Counted from the first letter of the stretch, positions 8,829-18,046 are shown. The stretch: 64,000 bases of DNA from PALSA-610 sp038239145 (GCA_038239145.1 JBBSFB010000015.1:12725-76724), one strand, 5' to 3'. The notes: generated by a model not told the origin, from the sequence alone. Numbers and translations are program-made.

Positions 8829-9573
8829 ACATAGCTGCCCGGCTGGAAGCCATCCGGAGCCGTTCTGATCTCTGGCTGATAGTCGTCGCCTTCGGTGTGG
8901 CCGGCATCGCGCTCGGAATGATCGTCGAGATCGCCGACTCCGTTCGCGAGGCCGACCGCCTCGTACTCGTAGATCACCAGATCATCCGCTTCGCGACGGA
9001 CCACCGCACGACATGGCTCACCGTCGTCGCCAAGGTCGCCACCCAGGTAGGGATGGATTCGTCGTCGCGCCCGTCGTGCTCGTGACTGTCGCCGCGCTCG
9101 TGCGCAAGGGACAGCGCCGGATCGCGCTGGTCGTAGCTCTCAGCAGTATCGGTACGGTCGTTCTGGTCAGCGTAACCAAGCGCTTCGTCGCGAGGGCGCG
9201 CCCGCCCGTCGCCGACCATCTCGTCAGCGCGCATGGCCTCGCATTCCCGTCCGGCCACTCCGCCCAGTCGGTTGCGTGCTACGGCGCACTTGCCTGGGTC
9301 GTCTGGGTGCTCGGTCAGAAGCGTCGAACTCGTATGTACGCCGTCGCGGGCGCCGCCGCCACCGCGTTGCTCGTCGGGCTGTCGCGCGTGTATCTCGGCG
9401 TGCACTGGCCGAGCGATGTCGTGAGCGGATGGCTGCTCGCCACCGGATGGCTCTCGGCACTCGTCGGCGCCTCGCACATCCGTCGCCGAGAACCCCGAAG
9501 CGTCGCCCGAGCCGACCAAATGAGCCCCGTCGGCCCGGTCCACTCTGCCCGACATATCCCCGAGGAGAGGTAA
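8825..9573 (+). pseudogene. PAP2-family membrane phosphatase, frameshifted
   Basis: Two overlapping frames together make one PAP2 phosphatase. The first (from GTG 8825) gives the N-terminal helix (LWLIVVAFGVAGIALGMIVEI) and the region up to AKVATQVG. The second, one base out of step, continues FVVAPVVLVTVAALV and carries all three phosphatase motifs: KRFVARARPP, PSGHSAQS and SRVYLGVHWPSDV. The break falls near 9050-9058, consistent with loss of one base. It is either a real inactivating indel or a sequencing error. The intact family dephosphorylates lipid phosphates such as undecaprenyl pyrophosphate. DedA lies next door. Confidence 0.8.
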
Positions 9574-9579
9574 CCCCGC

Positions 9580-10218
9580 ATGTCAGCCCTGATGACCGCT
9601 GTCAACTGGTTGAGTCCCCGTGATCTCATCGAGACATTCGGAACGATCGGCCTCATTCTGGTGGTCTTCATCGAATCCGGCCTCGTTCCCGCTCCACTCC
9701 CCGGCGACTCGATCCTGTTCCTCGCGGGCGCCTTCTCCGCGACGAGCGCTCACTCGAGCGATCCCCACCTCAACCTGGCGGCAGTCGTCCTGGGCTCGTT
9801 CATCGCGGCCGTCGCGGGCGCACAGATCGGCTATGCCCTCGGGAGGCAATACGGCACGCGTCTGTTCACCGAAGACGCACGCGTATTCAAACTCTCCTAC
9901 CTGGAACGTGCGCAGGAGTTCTTCGACCGGCGCGGGCCACGGGCGGTGCTGCTCGCGCGGTTCATTCCGTTCGTACGCACCGTCGTGCCGATGCTCGCTG
10001 GCGCGGGCCGGATGCCGACGCGGAAGTACGCGATCGCCAACGTAGCCGGCGCGGCGATATGGGCAGTGGGGATCAGCATGCTCGGCTTCTGGCTCGGCAG
10101 GTCGATCAACATCGACCGATACATCTATCCAATCGTCGGAGTGATCGTCCTCCTTTCGCTGGTGCCGCCGTTCCTCGAATACCGCAGCCACAAGCGCTCG
10201 CGTACATCCGAGCGATGA
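9580..10218 (+). CDS. DedA-family membrane protein
   Basis: A 212-residue protein with GAGGAGAGG just before its ATG. It has the DedA/SNARE-associated fold: an N-terminal helix, the re-entrant region ESGLVPAPLPGDSILFLAG, the central helix with YALGRQYG, the conserved F-x-R-F-x-P-x-x-R segment (LLARFIPFVRTVVPMLAGAGRM) and two C-terminal helices. DedA proteins are proposed to flip polyprenyl phosphate or phospholipids across the membrane. Adjacency to a PAP2 phosphatase fits carrier-lipid recycling. The start is clear, and length is normal for the family. Confidence 0.93.
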   Translation: MSALMTAVNWLSPRDLIETFGTIGLILVVFIESGLVPAPLPGDSILFLAGAFSATSAHSSDPHLNLAAVVLGSFIAAVAGAQIGYALGRQYGTRLFTEDARVFKLSYLERAQEFFDRRGPRAVLLARFIPFVRTVVPMLAGAGRMPTRKYAIANVAGAAIWAVGISMLGFWLGRSINIDRYIYPIVGVIVLLSLVPPFLEYRSHKRSRTSER

Positions 10219-10294
10219 TCGAGGCGCGGCCGGGGCGGGTTTGCCTACCGCTGATCTCGCGCTCAGGAGTTCCTCAGAGGACCATCGCACGGTG

Positions 10295-10876
10295 ATGTCG
10301 TCCGAATCCGAGTTCAATCGACCCACGGTTCGCATGACAGACCCTTCGCGCCGACCCGATGGATTCGCAACCTGCAGCGGACTCGCCGCGCTGGCATGCG
10401 GACCGATGCTGCTCGCGCGCGGCGCGCCTGCAGGATGGTCCTTTCTGCTCATCACCTGCGGGCTGAGACTTGTGTCGACCCAGTGGGTGATCGCGACCGA
10501 CCTGCGATTCTCGATCACGCGTCGAACGCAGGTCGTGGTAGCACTGGCGGGAATCGCATCCGTCGCCATCGCGGTGGTGTAACTCACCCGCGCAGCCAAC
10601 GACCTGCCGTCGCTGTTCCCCGGCCACGACGGAGACTCGGAACACTTCCGAATAGTCCCGGGCATCGTCACACTGTCCGTCGGACTCGTGTTGTGCATCC
10701 GAAGCATCGCCTCGGCCGATCCCACCCGGACGCCCGCCCTACAAGGAGCAGAGCGCGTGTCGCCATGGCAACCTCGACTCTGGTTACGTGAGGGCCGCCT
10801 TGACGTGTCCGCAGACCGCGAACCAGGCGTAGTTCAAAACGCCGACTTACGACCGGGCGATGGGCATCGCGCTTGA
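10295..10876 (+). pseudogene. Small membrane protein interrupted by in-frame TAA
   Basis: From ATG 10295 (alternatives: TTG 10241, GTG 10292, ATG 10334) a frame encodes two or three hydrophobic helices (LAALACGPMLLA, GWSFLLITCGLRLV, VVVALAGIASVAIAVV) and meets TAA at 10580. The same frame stays open beyond that stop for 98 codons. It contains a further convincing helix (RIVPGIVTLSVGLVLCIRS) and a charged tail ending at 10876. This looks like one four-helix protein broken by a nonsense change. I recognise no family. It is next to a gene-free stretch and a mobile element, so decay is plausible. Confidence 0.5.
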
Positions 10877-11598
10877 CCATCGACCAGCAAGACGGCATCG
10901 CAGCTACCCCGAAAAGGCAGGGAGCGTTCGACGGCTCGATCGCCAACGAACGCATCACCCACCCGCGCCGGCCGCACCGACCAACGCGACGATGATCTGC
11001 CGCACGATGCCGCTGCAAAATGGCCTCACGGGCGCCGAGCGACCACCACCCAACTCGACTCCAATCAACACCCGACCCGACGCCGATCCTCCGACGACCG
11101 CCGCAACCTCACCGCCCTGGCTCTCCCCTCTGAAATTCCAGGCACGCACTTGCACTCATTCGAGTGGCCGTCGTGCTGACGCGCCTGCACAGTCCTTTGC
11201 TGAGGTTGCCGCGCCGTGCTTCGACAACGACGAGCGCGTGATCCGATGAGTGAAGGGCCGCCGGTTGCTCGACTCCGACGGCGACCGGCAATCACCGTCG
11301 CGGGTGGAACACCGTACGTTGACCGGATCCGCCACGCGGCGACTACTCGGCGCTGTCCGGAGCGCGTCTCGTCGATTCCGGGAGACTGCGAACACGCAGG
11401 CATAGGCACCCGTGTACCGAGTCCTTCTTCGAGTTCCCTGCTTGTCACGGCGCATGCTCGGCAAGTCTTCGAGCTCGCCGACGCCGGCGACCGCGGATGC
11501 GCTGGCGGAGACGCGCTGACCTCGCCGTCGGCCTTCCGGACTGGAACGAACGGTGGGCAGTCCATCTCGGGTTCGATTTCGGAGCCGATTTCGGGGTG

Positions 11599-11620
11599 GC
11601 GTGCAGACCTTTGGTGCAGA
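11599..11620. repeat. 22-bp direct repeat, copy 1
   Basis: This copy matches the one at 11928-11949 over 22 bp. Its 3' part reads CAGACCTTTGGTGCAGA and contains GTGCAGA twice. It lies 577 bp upstream of the relaxase start. The two copies are 329 bp apart, start to start. Repeats in this position could be relaxase or accessory-protein sites of a transfer origin, or simply remnants of a duplication. Confidence 0.7.
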
Positions 11621-11927
11621 CCTCCGTCAAGGGGTCGCGTGCTACTTGCCGCCCGTTCCCCGACGTCGACAAAACGGATTGGCAGCCGGTCAGCGACCAC
11701 GGCGACCATGACGTCGAAGCCTCGAGGGTGTTGCATCCGGTTGCCCCCGCGCTGAGAGGCGCGTACCGAGCGGACCCAGCGACCCTCGATTTCTGCCGTC
11801 GCACAGACATCCGGCGCAGACGTTGACGAAGTCCGCTTTCCGGCCAGCGTCCGCGGGTCGGAACCGATTGCCACGGCCTGGACTGAGCGGATCGTTTGAC
11901 GCCGAATGTGTCGGTTGCACAGACGCT

Positions 11928-11956
11928 GCGTGCAGACCTTTGGTGCAGATATCTGC
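11928..11956. repeat. 22-bp direct repeat, copy 2, with 12-bp palindrome
   Basis: The second copy of the 22-mer (11928-11949) runs into a perfect palindrome GCAGATATCTGC at 11945-11956. It is 220 bp upstream of the relaxase start. The combination of a direct repeat and a palindrome upstream of a MobF relaxase is what a transfer origin or an autoregulatory site would look like. No nick site can be assigned from sequence alone. Confidence 0.6.
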
Positions 11957-12175
11957 TTAGCCGGGTGGCGCATTCTCGGCTCCCGGTTCGCGTGATGGAG
12001 ATCCGCTGATGCCTGCAACAGATTCCTTTCGATGTCGATCGGCGTCGAGCCGTGCCCGACCGTCAACCGGCACGTCGAACATCAACCGGGCGCGCCGCAA
12101 GACCGCCGCGCAGGTGTTGACGCGGGTGTTGACTCGCTTGTTGTCGACGCGTTGTGCCGTGTCGGCGGAGCGTTG

Positions 12176-14680
12176 ATGTTGGGGATCGGAGCGTTGGGGG
12201 CTTCGAGCGCCGCGTACTACCTGGACACCGTCGCGTCCGGCCGTGAGGACTACTACCTGGGTGCGGGAGAAGCTCCCGGCGTCTGGCTCGGCGCAGACGC
12301 CGCGACGCTCGGTCTCGACGGCACCGTCGAACCGGCCGCCTTGCATGCGGTGCTCGAGGGTATCGACCCCAGGGACGGCGCCCGGTTGGACCGGGCCCGG
12401 GCGAACCGGGCCCCGGGCTTCGATCTCACGTTCTCGGCCCCCAAGTCGGTGTCGATCATGCATGCCCTCACCAACCGCAATATCGGTGCCCAGGTGCGCG
12501 ACGCGCACGATCACGCCGTCACTGCCGCGCTCGGATGGCTGGAACAGAACGCGTGTGTCGTCCGTCGCGGCGCCGGCGGGATCCACACCGCGGCCGGTGA
12601 CGGGTTCGTCGCGGCGGGTTTCCGGCATCGGACCAGCCGTGCCGGTGACCCCCACCTGCACACCCATGTGTTGGTCGCGAACCTGACCCGCGGACCAGAC
12701 GCTCATTGGAGCGCCTTCGACGCTCGACACCTGTACGCGTTGGCGAAGACCGCCGGCTACCTCTACGAGGCGCACCTCCGCCACGACCTCACCGCCGCAC
12801 TCGGTTTGGAGTGGGGTGAGGTTCGCAATGGGATCGCGGACCTAGCCGGTGTCCCCCGTCCCCTGATCGATGACCTGTCGCAGCGACGGCATCAGATCCT
12901 TGAACGGCTCGACGAGCTCGGCTGGCACTCCGCCCGCGCCGCGCAAGTCGCCACCCTCGACACCCGCACGAGCAAAGACCCCAACCTCGACGTCAATGCA
13001 CTCACCGTCGATTGGCGAGACATCGCCGCCGCCCACGGCATCACCAGCCAGACCCTGACCACGTTGACCGGCCGAGCCACGGCTCCCCCGCTGCTGTCGA
13101 GACGTGTGCGGGAGATCGATGAGCAGTTGGCTGGACCAGACGGATTGACCGCGCATGCGTCAACGTTCGATCGCCGCCACGTCCTCCAAGCCTGGTGCAA
13201 CCAGCTGACCGCGGGCGCGCCGATCAGCGAAGTCGAACAGCTCGCGGATCGGACGCTCGCCGATCCGGCGATCGTGCAACTGCGCGGTCGGGAGGCCTCG
13301 GTCACGATGAAACGCGCCGATCGCCGCCGCATGGAAGCCCCCAACCTCGGCGCCCGCTACTCCACCGCCGACCTGCTCGCCCTCGAACAACGACTCCTCA
13401 CCGACTCCGTCAAGCGCGCGACCGAAAGCGTCGGCGCAGTTGACCACTCGGACCTCGTCGAAGCCATCCGCCGCCACCCCCACCTCAGCCACGAACAACG
13501 ACGGATGGTCCGCACCCTCACCACCTCCGGACGCGGAGTCGACGTCGTCATCGCACCCGCGGGCGCAGGCAAGACCACCGCCCTCGCCGCCGCCCGCGAC
13601 GCCTGGCACACCGCCGGATACCGCGTCATCGGCTGCGCCGTCTCGGCCCGCGCCGCACACCAACTCCAAACCGGCGCCGGAATCCGCTCCTACACCATCG
13701 CGACACTCCGCCAAGAGCTCGCCCAAGGACAAACCATCCCCCCGGGCACTGTCCTCGTCGTTGACGAAGCCGGCATGGCCGGCACCCGCACCCTCGCCCC
13801 ACTCCTCGCCGCCGCCAACGCCGCCCGGATCAAGACTGTCCTCGTCGGCGACCCCAAACAACTCCCCGAAATCGACGCCGGCGGCATGCTCCGCGCCCTC
13901 GACCAACACATCGGCGGCATCGACCTCAAAGAAAACCGACGCCAACACGAAGCCTGGGAACGCGAAGCCCTCACCCACCTCCGCGAAGGCCGCGCCCACC
14001 AAGCACTCCCCCTCTACGACCTCCACCAGCGCATCACCTCCGAACCCACCGCCAACGCAGCCCGCGACCACCTCGTCCACGACTACCTCGCCGCCTACCA
14101 GTCCGGTGACCGCGTCCTCATGGTCGCGATGCGCTGGCGCGACATCCACGAACTCAACCACCGCGCCCGCGTCCTACTCCTCGCCGAGGGGCAGATCGAC
14201 GGCCCCGTCCTCGAGATCGGCGGCCGCGACTTCCAACCCGGCGACCGCATCATGACCCTGCGCAACCAACGCCGGCTCGGGATCACGAACGGCACCACCG
14301 GCACCATCGAATCCGTCGACCCCAAGGCCCGAACGCTCAGCATGCGTACCGACGAAGGAACCGCCGTCGCGCTGCCCGCCAGCTACCTGCACGCCGACAC
14401 CATCGTCCACGCCTACGCCACCACCATCCACAAAGCCCAAGGCACCACCGTCGACCGCGCCTTCATCTACGCCGACGACCAACTCGCCCGCGAAACCGCC
14501 TACACCGCCATGTCACGAGGCGCGACCGAGAACCGGATCTACCTCGCCCACTCCCTCGCCAAAGAACCCGACCACGGCCACCACCAAACCCACGACGCCC
14601 GCCGAGAACTCACCCGCAACCTCCAACGCAGCCAAGCCCAACACCTCGCCGTCGAACACGACCACGGCATCGAGCTCTGA
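12176..14680 (+). CDS. MobF-family conjugative relaxase-helicase (TrwC/TraI-like)
   Basis: An 834-residue protein. ATG 12176 is chosen over the longer frame because the TrwC domain begins MLGIGALG and GGAG lies just upstream. The N-terminal relaxase domain shows the tyrosine pair Tyr14-Tyr15 (SAAYYLD) for strand transfer and the metal-binding three-His motif His160/162/164 (PHLHTHVLVAN). A RecD-like superfamily 1 helicase follows, with Walker A PAGAGKTTA near residue 462, VLVVDEAGMAG, GDPKQLPEID, and a C-terminal UvrD-like part with HAYATTIHKAQG. It nicks and unwinds DNA at a transfer origin. No coupling ATPase or secretion gene is nearby, so the element probably depends on a helper for transfer. 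Confidence 0.95.
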   Translation: MLGIGALGASSAAYYLDTVASGREDYYLGAGEAPGVWLGADAATLGLDGTVEPAALHAVLEGIDPRDGARLDRARANRAPGFDLTFSAPKSVSIMHALTNRNIGAQVRDAHDHAVTAALGWLEQNACVVRRGAGGIHTAAGDGFVAAGFRHRTSRAGDPHLHTHVLVANLTRGPDAHWSAFDARHLYALAKTAGYLYEAHLRHDLTAALGLEWGEVRNGIADLAGVPRPLIDDLSQRRHQILERLDELGWHSARAAQVATLDTRTSKDPNLDVNALTVDWRDIAAAHGITSQTLTTLTGRATAPPLLSRRVREIDEQLAGPDGLTAHASTFDRRHVLQAWCNQLTAGAPISEVEQLADRTLADPAIVQLRGREASVTMKRADRRRMEAPNLGARYSTADLLALEQRLLTDSVKRATESVGAVDHSDLVEAIRRHPHLSHEQRRMVRTLTTSGRGVDVVIAPAGAGKTTALAAARDAWHTAGYRVIGCAVSARAAHQLQTGAGIRSYTIATLRQELAQGQTIPPGTVLVVDEAGMAGTRTLAPLLAAANAARIKTVLVGDPKQLPEIDAGGMLRALDQHIGGIDLKENRRQHEAWEREALTHLREGRAHQALPLYDLHQRITSEPTANAARDHLVHDYLAAYQSGDRVLMVAMRWRDIHELNHRARVLLLAEGQIDGPVLEIGGRDFQPGDRIMTLRNQRRLGITNGTTGTIESVDPKARTLSMRTDEGTAVALPASYLHADTIVHAYATTIHKAQGTTVDRAFIYADDQLARETAYTAMSRGATENRIYLAHSLAKEPDHGHHQTHDARRELTRNLQRSQAQHLAVEHDHGIEL

Positions 14681-14756
14681 TGGAACGTCGACCGACCGGG
14701 ACATCGAACATGACGCGTTCCGCGAACGCGACGCGCCCTTCCCATAGGTGGAAGAC

Positions 14757-15032
14757 ATGAGACCGACAAGCCTGGAGGCGCTGGACAACGATCCGGGCCT
14801 GATCCCCTACCGACCCGATCGTCTGGCCATCTCGGTCAGTGAAGCCGCGTCCGTGCTCGGATGCTCGGTCAGCACCGTGTACCGAATGATCCGCTCCGCC
14901 CAGCTCCGTTCCGCGCGCGGTACGGCCAAGGGGAGGATCTTTGTCAACCTGCAGTCGGTGCGTGATTTCGTCGACGGCGAGGCGGGGGACGCGGCCGCAC
15001 TCGCTTCGAAACGCAAACGACAGCTTGGTTAG
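14757..15032 (+). CDS. Helix-turn-helix excisionase-like protein
   Basis: A 91-residue protein. The ATG at 14757 is preferred because AGGTGGA sits 5 bp upstream; GTG 14748 is the alternative. The core LAISVSEAASVLGCSVSTVYRMIRSAQLRSARG is a MerR/Xis-type winged-helix pattern, followed by GRIFVNLQSVRDFV, the usual ending of the DNA-binding domain 17/excisionase family. It lies between relaxase and integrase and converges on the integrase gene with a 4-bp tail overlap. The likely role is directing the integrase toward excision, or regulating the element. Confidence 0.85.
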   Translation: MRPTSLEALDNDPGLIPYRPDRLAISVSEAASVLGCSVSTVYRMIRSAQLRSARGTAKGRIFVNLQSVRDFVDGEAGDAAALASKRKRQLG

Positions 15033-16204
15033 ACACCTGAGATCACCGCGCCGATTACGTCGGCCGCCTCACGCTGCGTCGCCGACACGGAGTGCGTATA
15101 GAACGCGAGCGTCACCACGGGCGTCGAATGACCGAGCCGGTCCGCCACTGTCTTGGGGTCGACGCCGGCCGCGATCATCTGCGTGCCGCAGAGATGTCGA
15201 AGATCGTGAAAACGGCATCGGACGCCCGCACGGTCGGCAACCTTCGCGAATCGAGCACTCACTCCATCCGGCCGCAGCGGGCTCTCGTTGCCAGGCTGCA
15301 GCGAGAAGAGATAAGCCGTGCCCCGAAGCTGCACCCCGAGCGTCACGGCCACTTTCTCTGCGTCACGGCAATGTTGCTCGAGCATCCGGCACGTCGCGGC
15401 GTCGAGCGGAACAACGCGAGTCGTCTTTGTTTTGGTCCGCGTGACGGCGATTTTGCCGTGGTTGATCACCACCTGGCGCTTGACTGCCAACGAACCTGCG
15501 GTCGCGTCGAAGTCGTCGAAACGCAGGCCACACAACTCGCCGCGGCGCAACCCCGTTACGGCCGCGAGTCGGACGAGCGTCGCGAAGGACGGCTGATGGT
15601 CATCCGCGGCGCGAACGATCTTGACGTACTCGCTGATAGACGGCGGCGAGATCTCCGGCTTCACGTCGCGCGGAGGCGATGCGAGCACCGCGACGTTGCG
15701 CGACACCACCTCCCACCGCATCCCCTGCGCGAGCACAGCGCTCAAGAGCTTGTGGACCTTTCTCGTCGAACTCGGAGAGAGCCGCGAGCGGGCAATGCGG
15801 TACGTCTCGTCGAGATGCCATGCCGAAAGATCGACGACCGGAATCGCGTCCAGTTGTGCCTTGCAGTGCACGTTCCACAATTCCTCGTACAACTCCACGG
15901 TCCGCGGAGCGAGATCAACCTTGCTGGCCATGAAGCGCTCGAACAACTCCCCCATCGTCAGCTCGTCGACGGCCTGCACGCGCGGCTTCTTCACCGACTT
16001 GCCATCAGCACCGGAAGTCAGACGGGCGTGCACACGACGCGCGTCACGAAGCGTTCCGCGCACCGTCTCGGAACGCTGGCCGTAGCCGCCGTCCTCGCGA
16101 CGCCCCGTGCTCACTACGACGTCGAAGACGCCGCTGCCACGCTCGTAGATCCCGCGCTCCACTCGGCGCCTCGCCGTCGCTGCCACAGCGGAACGGTAAC
16201 GCAA
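15029..16204 (-). CDS. Tyrosine-type site-specific integrase
   Basis: A 391-residue integrase. An N-terminal arm-binding part and SAM-like core-binding domain (LAPRTVELYEELWN onwards) precede the catalytic domain. The catalytic residues are visible: Arg in TGLRRGELCGL (about residue 217), Lys around TRTKTKTTR, His-x-x-Arg in FHDLRHLCG (about 333), His in DRLGHSTP and the nucleophile Tyr in LAFYTH (about 369). Its start is 78 bp from the 3' end of tRNA-Val, the usual place for an integrase that uses the tRNA as attB. It should recombine the tRNA 3' end with the element's attP. Confidence 0.95.
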   Translation of the reverse strand: MRYRSAVAATARRRVERGIYERGSGVFDVVVSTGRREDGGYGQRSETVRGTLRDARRVHARLTSGADGKSVKKPRVQAVDELTMGELFERFMASKVDLAPRTVELYEELWNVHCKAQLDAIPVVDLSAWHLDETYRIARSRLSPSSTRKVHKLLSAVLAQGMRWEVVSRNVAVLASPPRDVKPEISPPSISEYVKIVRAADDHQPSFATLVRLAAVTGLRRGELCGLRFDDFDATAGSLAVKRQVVINHGKIAVTRTKTKTTRVVPLDAATCRMLEQHCRDAEKVAVTLGVQLRGTAYLFSLQPGNESPLRPDGVSARFAKVADRAGVRCRFHDLRHLCGTQMIAAGVDPKTVADRLGHSTPVVTLAFYTHSVSATQREAADVIGAVISGV

Positions 16205-16281
16205 TTCTTGGATGGCAGCGATATTCTTGGATAGCTTCTATCGAAGCGTTGGACCGAAAGAGCCTATGACCAGGACTTTCG

Positions 16282-16357
16282 TGGTGGGCGCTGGCGGGCT
16301 CGAACCGCCGACCCCCTGCTTGTAAGGCAGGTGCTCTACCGACTGAGCTAAACGCCC
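16282..16357 (-). tRNA. tRNA-Val (anticodon TAC)
   Basis: The minus strand folds as a complete 76-nt tRNA with encoded CCA. Acceptor arms are GGGCGTT and AGCGCCC, the D-arm contains AGCTCAGTCGGTAGAGC, the anticodon stem-loop is CCTGC-CTTACAA-GCAGG (anticodon TAC) and the T-arm is GGCGG-TTCGAGC-CCGCC. Its 3' end points to the integrase gene, so this copy is the rebuilt tRNA at one end of the integrated element. Confidence 0.95.
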
Positions 16358-16472
16358 CGACTGAGTCGGGTGACCCGGCATCAGCCCGGTCTTCCCGCCC
16401 CCACACGGTGCTCGGGGACCTCACATAGTGCCAGCTTCCCGAGCGGTGATGTTCACTCGCCGAGAACCGGCG

Positions 16473-16682
16473 TCAGGCGCGATCGACGAGGGGGCTCGCG
16501 GTCCCGGTTGTCGGCGCGCGTCCGCGCGTGTGGTGCGTCAGTCGCGGCGTGGCCACCGATAGTCTCGGCGAATGGTGGTTGTGGTACTCGACGAACACCA
16601 CCGAGAGCACGGCCAGCACGACGAGGCACAAAGACGCCACCCGCTGGGCCCGGACGTCCTCTTCTGATGTCGCCCAACGCAT
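16473..16682 (-). CDS. Small single-pass membrane protein, hypothetical
   Basis: A 69-residue frame with one clear transmembrane helix (VASLCLVVLAVLSVVFVEY, about residues 15-33) after a short charged N-terminus, then a polar His/Arg/Thr tail. It lies between tRNA-Val and the FAD oxidoreductase and is the only plausible gene in that 450-bp gap. No family is recognised. Coding status rests on the helix and an ATG start; no strong ribosome-binding site is evident. Confidence 0.4.
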   Translation of the reverse strand: MRWATSEEDVRAQRVASLCLVVLAVLSVVFVEYHNHHSPRLSVATPRLTHHTRGRAPTTGTASPLVDRA

Positions 16683-16807
16683 TCAAGTTCCGATCCCCGC
16701 AGATCCGGACCCGCGACTCTCGTCGCCGAAACCCGGACCTACAAGGTGAAAAGCCGTAAATCGGGCGGGGCGCGCACGCGCTGTCCGGCGACTGCCGGCT
16801 CCCCGGC

Positions 16808-18046
16808 TCAGCCCCGGAGGTAGCGGACGGTCGCCGCTGCGGTGCGCTCACCGCTGAACATCGCACCCTGAATCGACGCCGTGTCACGGTGATCGCCACA
16901 CACGAACATTCCCTCGCCCAACGCGACCCGCTGCTTCGGTCCGAACGGCGGCTGCTGCAACGGCTGACCGTGCGGGATCACGTCGGTGCGCAGATGCTCC
17001 CAGTCGCCGGTCGTGGAGCCGAACCACGCGGCGAGTTGCTCGCGCGCGCGGGCGGTAACCGTGGGATCGAGCGCGTCGGGTCCGGGGACGGCCGCGCCGA
17101 CGAGCGACCGGCCCGCGGGCGCGTACCCCGGCGCGACCTCGCTCATCACCGCGAGATTCTTCACCGGTCCGCTGCCGTCGCCGTCGAGCACGAGCGTCGG
17201 GCCCGGACGCGGCGCCTGCGTCGTCGAGAACCAGCAACATGCCGCCGCCCGCGATCCGGGATCGGGTACCCGCGCCCCCAATAACTCGTGCGCGACCGGT
17301 CCGTCGGTGGCCACGACCACGGCCCGGGCCGCGATCCGTTCGCCGTCGTCGAGCACCACGCCCGAACCCGAGACCTCGGTGACACGTGCGCCGAAGCGCA
17401 CGGTTCCGTCGGGAAGCGCCGCGACGAGTTGTGCCGGGATCGCGGCGATGCCGCGGCCGGGGACGGCCGTCGAGCCGACCGCGAGCATGCGCAGGATCGT
17501 GTCGAAGCGGCGGCTCGACACCTCGAGCCGGGGATCGAGCTGGATTCCGGCAAACAACGGTTGCCAGAACGACTGGATCATTCGGTCGGAGAACCCGAAA
17601 CCGGTCAACCGTTCCATCGTGCTCGTGTCCGGTCGACGCAACAGGTCGCGCACCGAGCCGCGCCGCACGTCGACCACGATCTGCGCGAGCCTCGCCTTGT
17701 CGGCGAGCGTGCCGATCGGCGCCGCGATCGTCTCCGGAATCTGCAAGGGCCGTCGCAACGGGTCGCCGACTCGGTGGAACCCGCCCCGTACCCGCACGAC
17801 TGCGCCCGGATCGAAGTAGCCGAGATCAAGCGAGTCGAGGTCGAGCCGCAGTTGCACCTGCGGATAGGCGGTCAACAGGATCTGGAATCCCCGATCGAGC
17901 ACGAACCCGTCGACCGAGTCGGAACGTACCCGCCCGCCCGCACCGTCGGACGCTTCCACGACGAGGCAGTCGACGCCGGCACGGGTCAGGTCTTGCGCGC
18001 AGACCAGCCCGGCGAGGCCCGCTCCCACGACGACGACATCACGCAC
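16808..18046 (-). CDS. FAD-dependent amine oxidase-like oxidoreductase
   Basis: A 412-residue flavoprotein. The GTG at 18046 is chosen because the protein then starts directly at the Rossmann strand (RDVVVVGAGLAGLVCAQDL); the longer frame has no conserved extension. The dinucleotide-binding motif GAGLAG is at about residues 8-13, the E-A-S-D-G-A-GGR-V motif follows, and the C-terminal FAD motif is FVCGDHRDTASIQGAMFSG. It belongs to the NAD(P)-binding amine oxidase/protoporphyrinogen-oxidase-like superfamily; carotenoid-type desaturases are related. The substrate cannot be named. It is convergent with no gene and lies 95 bp downstream of the DUF523 gene. Confidence 0.88.
   Translation of the reverse strand: MRDVVVVGAGLAGLVCAQDLTRAGVDCLVVEASDGAGGRVRSDSVDGFVLDRGFQILLTAYPQVQLRLDLDSLDLGYFDPGAVVRVRGGFHRVGDPLRRPLQIPETIAAPIGTLADKARLAQIVVDVRRGSVRDLLRRPDTSTMERLTGFGFSDRMIQSFWQPLFAGIQLDPRLEVSSRRFDTILRMLAVGSTAVPGRGIAAIPAQLVAALPDGTVRFGARVTEVSGSGVVLDDGERIAARAVVVATDGPVAHELLGARVPDPGSRAAACCWFSTTQAPRPGPTLVLDGDGSGPVKNLAVMSEVAPGYAPAGRSLVGAAVPGPDALDPTVTARAREQLAAWFGSTTGDWEHLRTDVIPHGQPLQQPPFGPKQRVALGEGMFVCGDHRDTASIQGAMFSGERTAAATVRYLRG

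Larger units (their letters stand above)
10877..12175. other. 1.3-kb stretch with no convincing gene; left part of mobile element
   Basis: Long open frames occur on both strands, but their products have no recognisable domain and are rich in Arg and Ser, as expected of chance frames in GC-rich DNA. What can be seen is a pair of 22-bp direct repeats, a 12-bp palindrome in the second copy and a short tandem of GTGTTGAC just before the relaxase gene. The left boundary of the integrated element is expected here or further left. I could not find a copy of the tRNA-Val 3' end to mark it. Confidence 0.5.

Noticed and set aside
11436..11445. CCCTGCTTGT, matching the tRNA-Val anticodon region, as a possible far attachment site
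   Set aside because: Only about 10 bases match and the T-arm and acceptor end are absent. An attachment duplicate should include the tRNA 3' end.
11065..12066. 333-codon open frame on the minus strand in the gene-poor stretch
   Set aside because: Its product is Arg/Ser-rich with no domain-like pattern and overlaps the repeats. Long chance frames are common at this GC content.
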